Shown: in pieces, positions 11,560 to 23,039 of the stretch | Layout of the letters: every line of letters begins with the position of its first letter | How positions within the stretch are numbered: position 1 is the first letter of the stretch | From: Poecilobothrus nobilitatus | Taxonomy: Eukaryota > Arthropoda > Insecta > Diptera > Dolichopodidae | Assembly (NCBI GenBank): GCA_947095535.1 | Contig: OX352772.1 | Span: forward strand, 191,496,125-191,560,124 | Direction: 5' to 3' | DNA length: 64,000 nucleotides | Program-made: the position numbers and the translations under genes | The notes under the pieces: generated by a model | Database searches by the model: none | Told to the model about the DNA's origin: nothing | Seen by the model: the letters and a program-made list of their open reading frames with translations, nothing else

Positions 11560-11690
11560 ATAGCTACAACCGAGTAATCAACAGTGAAATTAATGATTCA
11601 CGAAACTAAAGCTTAGTCAAATATGAATAATAAATGACTTAGTGGATGCTCTATACTCCTCATTGGAGTGGCAAAGAAAAAAAAAAAATT
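11560..11690 (+). repeat. LINE/SINE-type 3' end, copy 1
   Basis: About 130 bp ending in an A-run. It shares TCAAATATGAATAATAAATG, ACTTAGTGGATGC and a terminal small hairpin (CTCC-5 nt-GGAG) with 31690-31815. The shared end plus poly(A) suggests the 3' terminus of a non-LTR element or SINE. Confidence 0.7.
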
Positions 11691-11699
11691 AGAATATCA

Positions 11700-12076
11700 T
11701 CCAAATACACACATTCTTTTGATATATTCTTGCAAAATCGTATTAATTAACCTTTGAAAAGTTGCTGGCATATTTTTGAGACATAATTGCCAAATGGTGT
11801 CGAGAAAGCTGTTTTTTTGGTATCCGATTCCTTCATTAAAATTTGATGAAAGCCTTTAGCAAGATCCAGAGTAGGAAAGTATTGCGACCTCCCAATTTTA
11901 TGCAAAATGCTGTCGATATTAAGTACGGGAGACTTATCGTCCACAGTAACTTCGTTTAGCTTTCTATAACCAATAATAACCATCCATTTGTTTTCATCAG
12001 AGTTGTTTGCTTTTTTTAGGACAATCCATAACGGGCGGGGTATTATAAGGGCATTACTGTCTTTAATAATTCCCTG
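11700..12076 (-). pseudogene. Ty3/gypsy reverse transcriptase fragment
   Basis: On the minus strand 12076-11960 reads GIIKDSN and WIVLKKAN, then YRKLNEVTVDDKSPVLNID, the motif-A region FPTLDLAKGFHQI, TAFSTPFGNY and (after small breaks) PATFQRLINTILQEYI. This is the fingers-palm part of a gypsy-family RT with no LTR, protease or RNase H next to it. It covers the RT segment that is missing from the pol remnant at 1-1990. Frame breaks at about 11790 and 12000 leave it non-functional. Confidence 0.88.
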
Positions 12077-12245
12077 TATGTATGTATGTAGTCTACCATA
12101 TATGAATAAGTCTGACCAATGATTTTCAAATTATAGCGGTCTTAGTCAAATTTGTTTCATTCCATAATTTTGTACTACATATACATAATATGTATTTTCG
12201 TATAATAATATACATTTTTTTAACTAATTTTTGTAAATTTCATTT
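12077..12245 (-). repeat. Dispersed repeat shared with the 47 kb array
   Basis: The reverse complement matches 47370-47510: GTATATTATTATACG, GTAGTACAAAATTATGGAAT, CAAATTTGACTAA and TCATTGGTC appear in the same order. Non-coding; family identity unknown. A CTATGTATGTATGTA microsatellite marks its left end. Confidence 0.75.
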
Positions 12246-12985
12246 TTTTGGTTAGGCGAATTCTCATTCCAAAAATTTATGAGTCGAATTCGCATTCTCT
12301 AATCTGTATAAGTTTTTTCTTTTCTAAAAAATGTCTATGATTAATTCTGTAATGTCATACATAATACGATAGCAATATTAGCAATATTAACAATTTTGAT
12401 TATCTCTTTTCAATATTTACGGTAATAATACTGATGAATGATGATTGTTTAATTTTTTTGTTTTGTTATAATGTTTTACCTTATTTTAATGTTAAAAAAA
12501 AGTTAATTTGTAATTTCTATTAAAAGTATTGTATGAAATTTTAAAATGCATACATATGTGCATAGAAAAAACCTTTCATATAGAATGCACTTATATAATA
12601 TTGGTCGATTTTTCTTATTCACATTAAAAAAAGTCTGGTATAAAAGTTATGTTATGATAGACATATACTATAAGCACAGATAAAATAATATCTTCACTGT
12701 GCTTTATATCTTATCTGTGCTGTAAATATTAGAAATTTACTCTAATTTCAAAATATAGCTACATATGTATGTATAAAAAAAGTTTTTTCCTTTAAAAGTT
12801 TTCAGAAAAGGGGTAGGTATAAAGTTCTTTTATTTTAAAAAAAAGAGAATATTTTGTTTTTGTGAGCCCAAAACTGCTAAACGGTGCATGTGTTTATTTA
12901 ACAACTTTTAAATTTATTTAGAAAATTTTATTCGTAATCTAACAAAATATTAACCGTAAAAATCGGATGAATGAATTGGAAATTA
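12246..12985. other. AT-rich stretch without recognisable features
   Basis: No coding trace on either strand and no convincing repeat copy elsewhere in the window. A short dyad, AAGCACAGATAA... and TTATCTGTGCT, lies at 12673-12721. Confidence 0.4.
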
Positions 12986-12989
12986 TTTA

Positions 12990-13180
12990 TTCTTTCTAGT
13001 AAACCCGTTGATTTCGTACTATTTTATTTTATTCCGTCATAATTCTGTAAAAAACTTCTGTAAGTCTTACATGTGCACACAATGTGTTGGAGGTAAATTA
13101 AATTTTTATAAGTTTATTAAAATTCAATTTCTTTGATATTTCTTTGATTTCGATTTTTCGATTGGGTCCGGATTAACAAT
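12990..13180 (+). repeat. Dispersed repeat, inverse copy of 38925-39145
   Basis: AAACCCGTTGATTTCGTAC, TTTTATTTTATT, CATAATTCTGTAAAAAACTT, ATTAAATTTTTATAA and GTCCGGATTAACAATAA occur in the same order, inverted, at 38925-39145. Non-coding. Confidence 0.75.
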
Positions 13181-13251
13181 AAAAAATTATTCGCCTTGCG
13201 CCCATCATGTGATGGGCTTTTTCACTAGTTAATATATAAAATCATAAAGAA

Positions 13252-13322
13252 ATTATATACATAGAGTATTCACGGGGTCATTGGGGTTATTTCGTAAAAA
13301 AATGACCATATTTTTGGTATAC
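13252..13322 (+). repeat. Dispersed repeat, copy of 32986-33112
   Basis: Shared blocks are TATATACATAGAG, then GGGGTTATTTCGTAAAAA and ATGACC-TATTTTTGGTATACC. The copy at 33 kb has about 55 extra bases in the middle. A weaker relative lies near 31825-31915. Possibly the end of a DNA transposon. Confidence 0.65.
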
Positions 13323-13879
13323 CTATTGTGAATGAACATAATATTACACATAAAGAAGTCGAAATGGAAATATTTTTATTTTTTCAAACTATGATAGTTA
13401 CGGGCGGTGATAAAAAGAAAGAAAAAAATCAGAAGAAAAACAAAACAAAAAAAACTATTTTTTCATTTATTCTGTTCATAATTCATTTTCTTCGAACCTT
13501 TTTTTTTTTTTTTTAAATTGATTTTATTTTGTTAACATTAACAAACAAATATTCTTTTAATTTTAAAATGTAGTTTTATAAATTTCATCCAGAACCAAAA
13601 ATAATGGAAGGCCGTGACATCGAAGCCTTTGAATGTGCATACGTTCATTATGATTTTGAACAATTATAATCATCATGTATGATTAGTGCATACGTTCAAA
13701 CATATAAGAGTAAAATTTCTTTTTAAAATTTTTTTTTTGTTCTTATTATTTTGTTTTTTTTTTCGAAAAAATTCCTATTTTTAACAATTTTCATTACAAG
13801 TTTTCGTTATGAAATGGTGCTAAAAGATAACAGTAATCAACCTGTGTTTATAAATTAATGCTTAATATATTATTATAGT
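13323..13879. other. A/T-rich stretch, nothing recognised
   Basis: Runs of A and T dominate (13440-13515 and 13720-13770). A short frame at 13328-13516 is Lys/Phe-rich low complexity and not treated as a gene. Confidence 0.4.
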
Positions 13880-14015
13880 TGTATATTTAAAAGAAGGAAA
13901 ATACATATTGCTTCCGCTTGGGTTAAGGAAGGAAAGGTTCTTATTCGAAAAGACTCCAAAACTAAAATTAGTTTTGTGCAAAACATTGGTAAAATAAATG
14001 ATCTTGCAAAACAAT
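13880..14015 (+). pseudogene. CR1-like ORF1 C-terminus, FP25K-like domain
   Basis: The plus-strand stretch reads ASAWVKEGKVLIRKDS, then KISFVQNIGKINDLAKQ. The pattern W-x-K-x-G-x-V-L-I-R-K...I-x3-D-L is the end of the baculovirus-FP25K-like domain found in ORF1 of many CR1-like LINEs. The upstream part of ORF1 is missing or unreadable. It sits just before the ORF2 start, as expected. Confidence 0.55.
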
Positions 14016-14059
14016 AATACAAACCCATTCCTGGTCAACCCAATGAACAAAAGCTTAAA

Positions 14060-15000
14060 TACAATAAGTGAAGTAATTTTAAATCATCATAAAAACACAT
14101 TAAAAATATTGTACCTAACCCGCGCAGCTTGAAAAAAAAATTGGTGAGTTGGAGATTATTCTTTTAAATCTAAAAAATTATATTGATGTAACTTGCATTA
14201 CTGAAACATGGCTGAAAAAAAAAACAAAATACTACAATTTTTTAAATTTTCAATTTATTTACTCATGTCGCCCAGATAAAATCGTCGGTGGTTGTGGAAT
14301 CTTTATCAACAAGAAATTAAACTTTGACACAGTGTATTCATTCAGTAATAACAATGATAGCTTTTTAAGTGTAAAAATAAAAAAAATTAAATTTTTTTTT
14401 ATCATAATAAATATTTACGGAGCTCTGTCAAAACTAAATGAAACATTGCATAATTTTTTAACTGAACTGGGAAAATGTATCTATTATGGAATCTAAATAC
14501 TCAATTGAAACATATATTACAGGTGATTTTAATGAATGAGAGGTCTCGGGTTCGATTCCCGGCTGGATACAAAAAAAAAATATTCATATATCGCAATATA
14601 TAAATACTTAATATATCACATAATATCTCGTGCACCCCACATTCCCACCAGGAAATAGGGGTTATAGCTACCTGACACATTTATGTACCACGGTACCTGT
14701 ATATAAATAAATAAATAAATAAATTTAAATTTATTGCAAAATACAAACAAAATTAAGAATTATAAAAACATAATGTTAATGCACTCTTTTTATATATGTA
14801 ATGATATATAAAAATATTATATATATGTAATGATTATAATATTATATCTAGAAATTTATCTAAAACTTGTATAGATGACTTCTTTACAAATAATATTAAT
14901 GATGAGATTATGTTGTCACATGTCGCTATTGACATTTTAGATCATAATGTCATTATAATCGAAGTATCGAAATGTCTCAATAGAATTGAGATTGACAAGA
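14060..15000 (+). pseudogene. CR1-like ORF2, APE endonuclease (split by SINE)
   Basis: The frame from about 14149 to 14496 has VTCITETWLKK, the Glu-containing endonuclease motif, GGCGIFINKKLNF and the INIYGA strand. It then reaches ITGDFNE at 14517, where the SINE interrupts it. After the SINE, 14840-14970 reads TCIDDFFTNN and ILDHNVIIIEV, matching the SDH-type motif region (here LDHN). One stop lies between YYGI and ITGDFN. Confidence 0.75.
14525..14727 (+). mobile_element. tRNA-derived SINE, 5'-truncated, inside the CR1-like endonuclease
   Basis: It starts within a tRNA-like head: GAGAGGTCTCGGGTTCGATT carries a B box (GGTTCGATTCC). A body follows with CGTGCACCCCACATTCCCAC and a GGTACC-containing hairpin near 14690. 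It ends in (AAAT)n at 14703-14725. The same head in longer form occurs on the minus strand at 16735-16815. No A box is present here. Confidence 0.75.
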
Positions 15001-15239
15001 CAGGAAAAGAGATGGGACAACACGCTGCACAAATATAAATGGTGAAAAGATTATTATCACATGATTTGATAATTCTAAATGATGATAAAATTGTGAAGAA
15101 ACTTTATCCGAATTTATATTGAAATTAAATAAAAAAATAGATAGAGATTCAAAATATACAATCACTAATTATAATAATAAAAATAATAAACAATTTTATT
15201 ATAATAATAAAAATAATAAACGAAAAAAAAATTTAAGAA

Positions 15240-16530
15240 TAGTAAAGATAATCAGTTAAGATCTGAAATTGCATAAATGTGGTAATTTATAGAGGGAATA
15301 GTAAGAAAAATAAAGTCGATTTATTAAAAGGAAATGTGATGTTGAAGCTCAAAATAAAATAAACGAGTTAAATAACTATTTTACTACTATTGGAGAAACG
15401 CTGGCCCTGAAATGTAAAGATAAATTAGTTCACACAAATTTCAAAACTAACAAATCATTTAAATTTGAAAATACGGATAAATATGAAATATCTAATATTA
15501 TAAAAAACTTAAAAACTCTAATTCGGTTGATATTCTCTAAATATATCTACAAATATGTTAAAAATATGTAATGAGTATCTATGTGAACCGATTGTGGTAA
15601 TAGTTAATAAATCTTTAAGAGAAAACATGGTTCCAGAACAACTTAAAATCGGAAAAATAATACCAATTTTTAAATCTGGTTGTACAGATGAATCATATAA
15701 TTATAGGCCTATTTGTCTTTCACCTGTTTTGTCTAAAATAATGGAAAAAGTAATTAACAAACAACTTAGCTCATTTCTGGAAACTAATAATCTCCTTTAC
15801 AAACATCAATATGGTTTTAAAATAAAATCTAATTCAGAGACTGCAGTGGTTGACATGATTACTACTATCCAAAACTTAAAAGATAATAAGAAAGCAGTAT
15901 CGGTATTATTCTTGGACTTAATAAAAGCAATTGATACTGTTGATCATATATTATTGAAGAAATTGCAATGTTGTGGTATCAAAGGAATAGCATAAAAATG
16001 GTTTGCTTCTAAGCCAACGATAACAATTTACTCAAATGGGATCAAAAATAAGCACAAAAGCAAAAGTACCTTATGGGATTCCACAGTATAATTGATCCAT
16101 TATTATTTAAAATTTTTATAGATAACATAATTGATATTAGCCTTGATGCAGAATAATATTATTTGTCGACGATGTTTGCCTTATTTTCCATGCTAAAAGC
16201 TATAACGTATTTCAATTAAAAATCAACTCCGAGATAAACAAACTATGCTCTTGGGACTTCACATAAATTATCAACCAACATAAAAAAAATATATTGTAAT
16301 TGATTTTTCGCCTCCGATACTCAACATCAAAATATCAACGAATTCATTAGAGCAAGTAAATGAATTTAAATATTTAGCGATTTGGATTGACAACAAATTG
16401 AAATAAAATATTCACACTTCCTGCCTTTGTAGAAAATTTTCATCTATTGTTGGTGTATTCGATAAGATTTCAGAATTGTTACCAAATAGTGTGAAATCAT
16501 CAGTATATAATGCGCTTTTCCATTCCATTG
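15240..16530 (+). pseudogene. CR1-like ORF2, reverse transcriptase
   Basis: The longest open piece (15555-15995, 146 codons) reads PEQLKIGKIIPIFKSG, YNYRPICLSPVLSKIMEKV, HQYGFK and the motif-A region VLFLDLIKAIDTVDH. Broken frames after it include VPYGIPQ (degenerate PQG) at about 16065, FVDDVCLIFHAK (motif C, FVDD) at about 16160 and FKYLAIWIDNKLK at about 16365. Motif A keeps its Asp and motif C its DD, but stops in between make it inactive. Confidence 0.83.
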
Positions 16531-16734
16531 AATGATGTAAAAAGTATTTGAGAATGAAAAATAAAAATAAAATCAATGAAATATAGGTTAGTATTTAGTA
16601 TATAATACTTGTTATTAGTTTATAAAGTATTTCAGGAACATGCTATGTAGGCTTTTTAATAGGTAATTTATTTATATTATCTGTTAATAATAATTATTTT
16701 TCATTTTTAATATTTTTATTATTATAATTATCCA

Positions 16735-16815
16735 CCCAGCCGGGAATCGAATCCGAGACCTCTCATTCCATTACCAGTGATAGGCGGTCTCTTAACCACC
16801 ACACCGTTGGCTGAA
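16735..16815 (-). repeat. tRNA-derived SINE head
   Basis: The minus strand gives CAGCC...GGCTG acceptor pairing, a degenerate A box (GTGTGGTGGTTAAGAG), and the B box GGATTCGATTCCC. The sequence between is longer than in a normal tRNA, and the B-box half nearly matches the head of the SINE at 14525. A tail of AT-rich sequence follows (16730 downward). It is not a working tRNA gene: the anticodon arm is not formed. Confidence 0.6.
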
Positions 16816-16829
16816 AAAAGCGTATAACT

Positions 16830-18899
16830 CTGATTTTGTAATCAGCTCTAAATCATTCTTCATTTCAGAATTTTGTTTGTGTATTCAAAATGTGTTACTA
16901 AATTTTTTTATTTATTGGATTTAAAAGAAGTCTTATAAGCTTTTCCCACAATATTTATATATGTTTATATGCGAAATTCTAAATTGGAGCCATTCTATAG
17001 TTGGTTATAAAATCAGGGTTGTGCCCCTTTCCGAAATATGCATACAGGGTGATTCGTAAGTAAGTGAATTGTAAACCATCGTGTAGGGGATAATGTGTCG
17101 ACTAAAGTTTTTTTTTGTATGGAGGCTAGATTGTGGACCCAACAGTTTTGGAGCTTAAAGGACATTTTGTACAATTTTCTTTATTTTGAGTAACTTCTGT
17201 TACAAACAAGATTAAAGCATTCCGAAAAATGTAAAATGTGAAATGAAAAATTGAAATGAATTAAAAATGCAATGTTCTTTTTGTACAAAGAATTATCATT
17301 TAAACTGCACTCAAATCAGCAAAACAGAATTTGATTTTTATAGAATTAAACAAGTGTTTAAAGCAAGGATAAAAATTTGTTAGTTGCGTAAAAAGTTTGA
17401 TAGTTTTATTTAACAGAGAGAATATTCCTATTATGCCATTTACTTTGGCTGAGAATACTGATGATGTGAATGTTTCACTACAAACATTTTACTACGAAAT
17501 TACAAATTTACAAAAATTAATAGTATGAGATAAAAAAAGCAAAAATGACTAAATATAAAAAATGATTATCTGAAAAATAGGTTGAACAGATTGGAGCAGA
17601 AGGTACAGTAAGACCCTATTAATTGGTCTACCTGGAGGTTGAAATTAATAAAAGTAATGTGAAAGTGTTGACTTTGTTTAGTGAGTATTTGGAAGCAAGT
17701 ATTGCTAAAAATGAAATTATGTTATCTTAAATAAAACAATAATTTTGTTAATATTATTGCTGAGAAACCATCCAACATACTCTCTTGAAATATGTCTCAA
17801 AAAATATATACATAAAGTATATTGTACACTGCACATAAGTTAAATTCTTTTTATCTTCTTCTAAGAAAAGAATTATGAGCAGAAATATTTATTTTCAAAT
17901 CAGAAGAAGAAATTAGCTGTATATTTAAATTACGATGCTTAATAATTTTGTAAATATATATTTTTTGAATAATTTTGAACAACTCATCTTCTTTTTCTAA
18001 TTCTGAGAAAAATTTTAACTTCATGCATCTAAGCACCTATGTGTATTTAAAGTTTGAATCATTTTTTGCTCACGTTTTAACGTTAAAAAAATTTTCTGAT
18101 ATCATTTTCTTGAGGGAAATTTGGAATTTTGATACAAAAATTTTGATACAAGGATTTTTCTATTCCAAATTTTAATTTGTTTGCTTCTTGCATAAATTTA
18201 AAAATAATAATCTTTTAAGTAAATTATCTTTGCTTCTTAATAATAATAAAAATTGTTTTAACCAATGTATACCATACCACTGCTGGTTATATTCAGGCAA
18301 TAGCGTAGAGAGAGATTTTAAAAAATAAGATTTAAATTTTGGCAATTTAGTATGAAAAAAAAGAATTTTTCAAATTAAATTTGAAGAATCTTATTGTTCT
18401 GCAGCATAAAATAATAAATGATATTATTTTTATAAAATTTGGAATATTTTCTATTAACTGTGAAAATCATTTTAAAAAATTTAATCATTTGCATGCTCAA
18501 AATTGAGTTTTAAAAAAACTCTACTGAAATTGAAAAATACACACCCACTTCGATTAAAGTGCTTAATATTAATGTCATACTTAATAATTAAAAATTTGGA
18601 AATTTCAGAATAACGGTTGTTTTGGTTTAGATAATGAAATTCTTGCAAGTGACAGTCTCGATACTACAATTGATGTTTTACGCATTTTTGTTGTCAGTGC
18701 CACGGGTAAAAAATACAGAACTAAAATTATAATAAACCTTTAGCTATAATATACATATTTCCAGGTACAGATTTTACTGAAACTTCATTTGAATATGAGC
18801 AATATGTTGCAGAATTTCCAAATATTTTTATTTATTTTATAAGTGTTTGAAATAAAATCACCAAACAAAATATAGAAAATTCTTTTTCAAAATAACGAA
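16830..18899. other. Mostly unassigned AT-rich stretch
   Basis: No protein family was recognised. A terminus-like ACAGGGTGATTCGTAAGTAA occurs at 17044-17063. Short frames at 17851-18036 (minus) and 17975-18175 (plus) overlap and show no motif. The 18600-18720 stretch has an open plus-strand run ending KKYR that could be an upstream exon of the P-type transposase that follows, but I cannot support it. Confidence 0.35.
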
Positions 18900-20380
18900 T
18901 CCTATATAGAAGAATCGTATAAAATTTTGTCAGCAGAATTGGCCAAACTTGTAGAGAGTCATATAAAATATATTGGTTTAAAAAATCAAGGATGCAGATA
19001 TTCAAGGATGTGAGATCAAAAAATTTTGTTTAAGTGTAGTAGCCAGTAGCACATAAATTTTTGGTTGCACAAATGAATTTGCTAACTATAGTAACACTAA
19101 CAAGGTTTATTAAAAAATGACCACCTGCACCTGATCTACACGAAACACTTTTTAATGCTCTGAAACTAAAAATTCAAAATTTGCCAGATTTTGCAAAAAA
19201 TAGTTCTATATGTCTAGATGGAATATCGCTGAAAACAAATTTATATTTTAATACAGCTTCTGGACAAATCATAGCTTCAGAAGATTATGCAGATAATAAC
19301 TGCTAAATACGCTTTGCTAACTGCTAAACTGCTAAATACGCTTTGGTAGTTTTAGTAAGAAGAATTACAGATTCCTATAAACATTTAGTTGGTTTTGTAT
19401 TTGTTAATTCTATATACTCTGCTAAAATGTTAAAAGAAATAGTTTTTAAATGTATAAAACTACTTATAAATGTAAATATGAAACCACGTCTAATCATTTC
19501 TGGCCAAGGGCCATTTCATTGGTTTGAATAAATTATTAGGAACTTCATCTTCACATTCCTATTTTTACATCTACAATCACAAAATATATTATATGTTCAA
19601 TATCCCTCACTTGCTTAAATCATGGAAAAATTTAATTAAAAATAATATAATAATTTTGGATAATAACCAAAAATATCGTTGGCATAATGTGGAAAATTTA
19701 TATTTGGAAGATCGCAACCAACAATTTAAACTAGCTCCTAAATTAAGTAAAGCACACGTTCGCCGTAATACTTTTTAAAAAATGAGAGTAAAGTATGCAG
19801 CTCAAGACATAAGTTGGACAGCTGCTAGGAGTCTTTATACATTGGCATATGGATAAGCTACAAGTTGCACCTACTGTAATTAAGACGGTCAATGTTAATG
19901 AAAAATTCGATCAATTATTTTATATTTTCAATTCCTCAAAATTCAATTAAATAAAAAAATTTAAGAGACCATTTTTGGAAACGAAGATCAAATAAATTTT
20001 TTAAATGAAATGCAAAATTTTATATCTTATTATATACAATTTGAGACAGAAAATAAAGTAATTGTAACTTCGAAATTAAAATTTTTAAGAGGTTGGCTGC
20101 AAAATATTAATATATTACCTAATCTTCTCAATGATTTGAAATGAGAAAATATAAGATTTCTGTTGACACGAAATTTAAATCAGGATAATTTACGTAAATG
20201 TGGGGGAAATACGAAATTACTGACTTCTTATCAGTTTATGTGCTCATTTAAAAAATCATGGAATATGTAACAGGAGGCACAAATTGTGAGAAAATTTTAT
20301 ATGCAAAATTGTTTGATTTTAAAAAAATTAAAGAAGAAAAATTTAATATGTGTATTAATAAATTATATTTAGTTTATATT
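18900..20380 (+). pseudogene. P-element/THAP9-type transposase relic
   Basis: Fragmented on the plus strand but colinear with P-family transposases. About 19120-19300: PDLHETLFNALKLKIQNLPD, FAKNSSICLDGISLKTNLYF (catalytic-domain start). About 19340-19520: LVVLVRRITDSYKHLVGFV, ending at SGQG where family members have CDQG. 19524-19778: NHKIYYMFNIPHLLKSWKN (the DxPHLxK signature with D changed to N) and APKLSKAHVRRNTF, then KMRVKYAAQ. About 20000-20200: FLNEMQNFIS, LRGWLQNIN and FLLTRNLNQDNL. It has at least six frame breaks. No THAP zinc finger or terminal inverted repeats were found. Confidence 0.8.
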
Positions 20381-20389
20381 AATTAAAAT

Positions 20390-21090
20390 TTTTTCTTACA
20401 TAAAATAATAACTTCTCTGTTTTAACCATTTTGTAAATAAAAACTTTCAAATAAAACTTCCAAAATAAAAATGTTGTCGTTTTGCATCTCGTAAACGAGT
20501 GGATTCATAATGGATGCAAAGTATTCCTTAATATTACCGAAGAGTACAAGAAATGTAACCGAAATAAGTTTTGCATTTGGATGCATGCATCCCATGTGAA
20601 CTTATCCTAATAAATATATATTTTTTCTTATTTTTTAGTTTTATTGAGTAAAGCAAAAACAAGGACATTACAAAAAAATTCTTATATTAATGTTTATATC
20701 TATTTAAAATTATACAAAACAATGACTTAAAACTGAACTTTTAATAATGTAATTCTAAAAAAAGGTAATTTATGGTTATCATTATTATTTCAACCGTTAA
20801 TCAGTACAGACGTGTTTGTCTTCGTTACTTAATTCTTCGCAATTAATTTAATTAATTTAAACTCATAATTAATCACTTTATAATAAATCAATTTGCTTTT
20901 TTCTTTCTTTCTTTGTTCACAATTTAAACAATAAAAAATTTTAAAAAATATTTATTTCGGTTATCAGAACTAGTTTTGAATTACGGTAAAATAATTAGAT
21001 TAATCGAGTTGTAAATATTACTCAGCATTACTTTTATTTTTCGAGTTAAAGAAAAAAATAAAAATAATAATAACAAAAACTGCAACAAAC
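20390..21090. other. AT-rich spacer; possible 5' UTR of the next LINE
   Basis: No coding trace. It separates the P-type relic from the ORF1 start at 21091; the last 400 bp may be the LINE's 5' untranslated region. No promoter motif of the downstream-element type was recognised. Confidence 0.35.
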
Positions 21091-22700
21091 ATGAATTTTA
21101 AATGTGGCATGGTTAACTGCACAACAATGGATAACTTCAATGGATCTTCAAAGAGACTAATATGTAAAGGATTTTGCAACAGGAAACTCCATGGAGCATG
21201 TATCGGAGCATCTAGAATACTATTCCATCAATCGCTCAATGATTTTTTCGTGTGTACCGACTGCCAAAATACTCACATTCTTCTTAAGACAACCGAATAA
21301 CTGCTCTAAGTAAAGAAAAAGATGGCATGGCACTTAAATTACATTGAGTAATTCAACTCGATAATGAAAATTTATTGGAGACCTCGAAGAAAATAGACAA
21401 CCTCTCAAATAAAATATGTATAAGTAACATAACTAATCCATCACAGTTTTTTAGCAGTCGATTATCAAAACTTTAAATCATAAATTGGATGAATTAAGTA
21501 ATAATTTTTAAACACAATGTCTGACGTAAATAATTCATTGGAGGTTATACAAAAACCAAAATAACTTAACAAGTAAAGTGCAAGATCTTTACAAAGGTTA
21601 TAACGATATGCCAGCTAATTTTGCGGAGATTTATGTACCTTACCGTTTGGTTATACCATTACAGGACACCCTGGTTTCTGTGGCCACCGAACTTCATAAT
21701 GGAATTAACAAAATTGATAACATGTACAGTAAATGGGAAGATATGTTTGTTTCCATAGAAAATAAAATTAGTCAGACCTTACCTTTAACTCGACCCGACA
21801 TGCTTCCCATCCATTGCCCATCTATACATGATGAGCTAAACGCTGTCGATTTAAAACAAAATGAAGAAACATCCACTTCTGAAATTAGCAACCGCAAATA
21901 TAGAAAAAATAGCAAGTTAAACGGTGGAACTACAGATAGAGAAAGTGAGGTTTACATGTTAAAAGGAGTACCATTTGGAAGTACACAGCAGCGTATAGAA
22001 AAAATGTTTTATGACAACTTTAGAATTCCCATCATAAGTGCAGAAAAAATAGTTCCGAAACAACTAGTAAAAAGGAAAAAATACAAATACGAGTGTTTCA
22101 AGATATCTATTTCAGATAAGTACGATTGGCTTTTCTTTGCGCACAATAATGATACTTTCTTCATTGGTAATAACGTCACTTTAAGTCGCTGGAAAAACCG
22201 GTATGTTAAGTTAAACAAAAATAAAAATAATAGTTTAATTTAAAACTCTAGGAACTCTAGTAAACCTAAGTTAAAAATTAATGCAAGAATGTAAGTAATG
22301 CAAAAAAATTTCCTAATCCTTACACTTATAAGTTTAACAAGGATTATTCCACCTCAACACAAACCTATCCAACACTTACACAAGCCTCTCTCAAACTTGT
22401 ACTTTCAAAGAAAAACAAATCTGTCGACACTACACAATTAAGTAATTATCTAAACAATAGTTCAACACACACGCAAACAAATTTATTGAACGGTATGCAT
22501 GACGCTAGCTTAATTATAGCTGAAAAACACACTTCTACTTCATCAGTGGTTGATAATGACACTAGCTTAGTAATAGCCAAAAATCATTCTTCTACTTCAC
22601 CAGAAGTAGATAATCCCAAACCATCTACCAGCAAAAATTATGATAACTTTATTTATTCACATACAATAATACCGGGTGCTTGCAATAATATCATTGTATA
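21091..22700 (+). pseudogene. CR1-like ORF1: PHD-like zinc finger, coiled/linker region, RRM-like part
   Basis: The first open piece (21091-21300) has a Cys4-His-Cys3 pattern: CGMVNC, CKGFCNRKLHGAC and FFVCTDC. That spacing suits a PHD-like finger, known from ORF1 of several CR1-like LINEs. After a broken stretch (21300-21570), 21578-22243 is open: a helical region with NKIDNMYSKWEDMF, then Ser/Asn-rich linker, then VYMLKGVPFGSTQQRIEKMF and KRKKYKYECFKISIS, resembling the nucleic-acid-binding part of such proteins. A Ser/Thr-rich tail is in 22400-22700. The protein probably binds the element's RNA. At least two frameshifts. Confidence 0.68.
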
Positions 22701-22787
22701 ATATTAAGTATAATAATAATAATATTAATAATAATAAAAATAATAATAATAATAAAAATAATAATATTAATAATAATAGTAATAGTA

Positions 22788-22818
<31 letters not shown>

Positions 22819-22855
22819 AAATAGTAATAATAATAATAATAATAATAATATTAAT

Positions 22856-22926
<71 letters not shown>

Positions 22927-22985
22927 TAATAATAATAATTATAATAATAATAATATTAATGATAATAATAATAATAACCATATTA
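22688..22985 (+). repeat. AAT/ATT microsatellite
   Basis: About 300 bp of interrupted (AAT)n. It generates long open frames in several phases (Asn-, Ile- or Leu-rich) that are low-complexity artefacts. It occupies the place of the ORF2 start and first half of the endonuclease of the host LINE. Confidence 0.95.
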
Positions 22986-23039
22986 TTGATAATATTAATG
23001 ATATTCATGTGAATTAATATGTTCCAACAACTCCTTATC

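Larger units (their letters stand above)
13880..16560 (+). mobile_element. CR1-like non-LTR retrotransposon, decayed and SINE-interrupted
   Basis: Order on the plus strand: the end of ORF1 (FP25K-like domain, about 13880-14015), an endonuclease start (about 14060-14520), a SINE insertion (14525-14727), the endonuclease end (about 14840-15000), RT (about 15240-16300) and the thumb (to about 16530). Both termini are indistinct. The LINE belongs to the CR1-like/Jockey-superfamily group by its RT phrases. Confidence 0.8.

Noticed and set aside
13328..13516. 62-codon plus-strand frame with Lys- and Phe-rich end
   Set aside because: Low-complexity A- and T-runs; no motif, no homologous copy.
17851..18175. 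Overlapping opposite frames of 61 and 66 codons
   Set aside because: Short, mutually overlapping, AT-rich composition and no recognisable motif.
22657..23017. Long Leu-, Ile- and Asn-rich frames on both strands
   Set aside because: They are translations of the AAT/ATT microsatellite in different phases.
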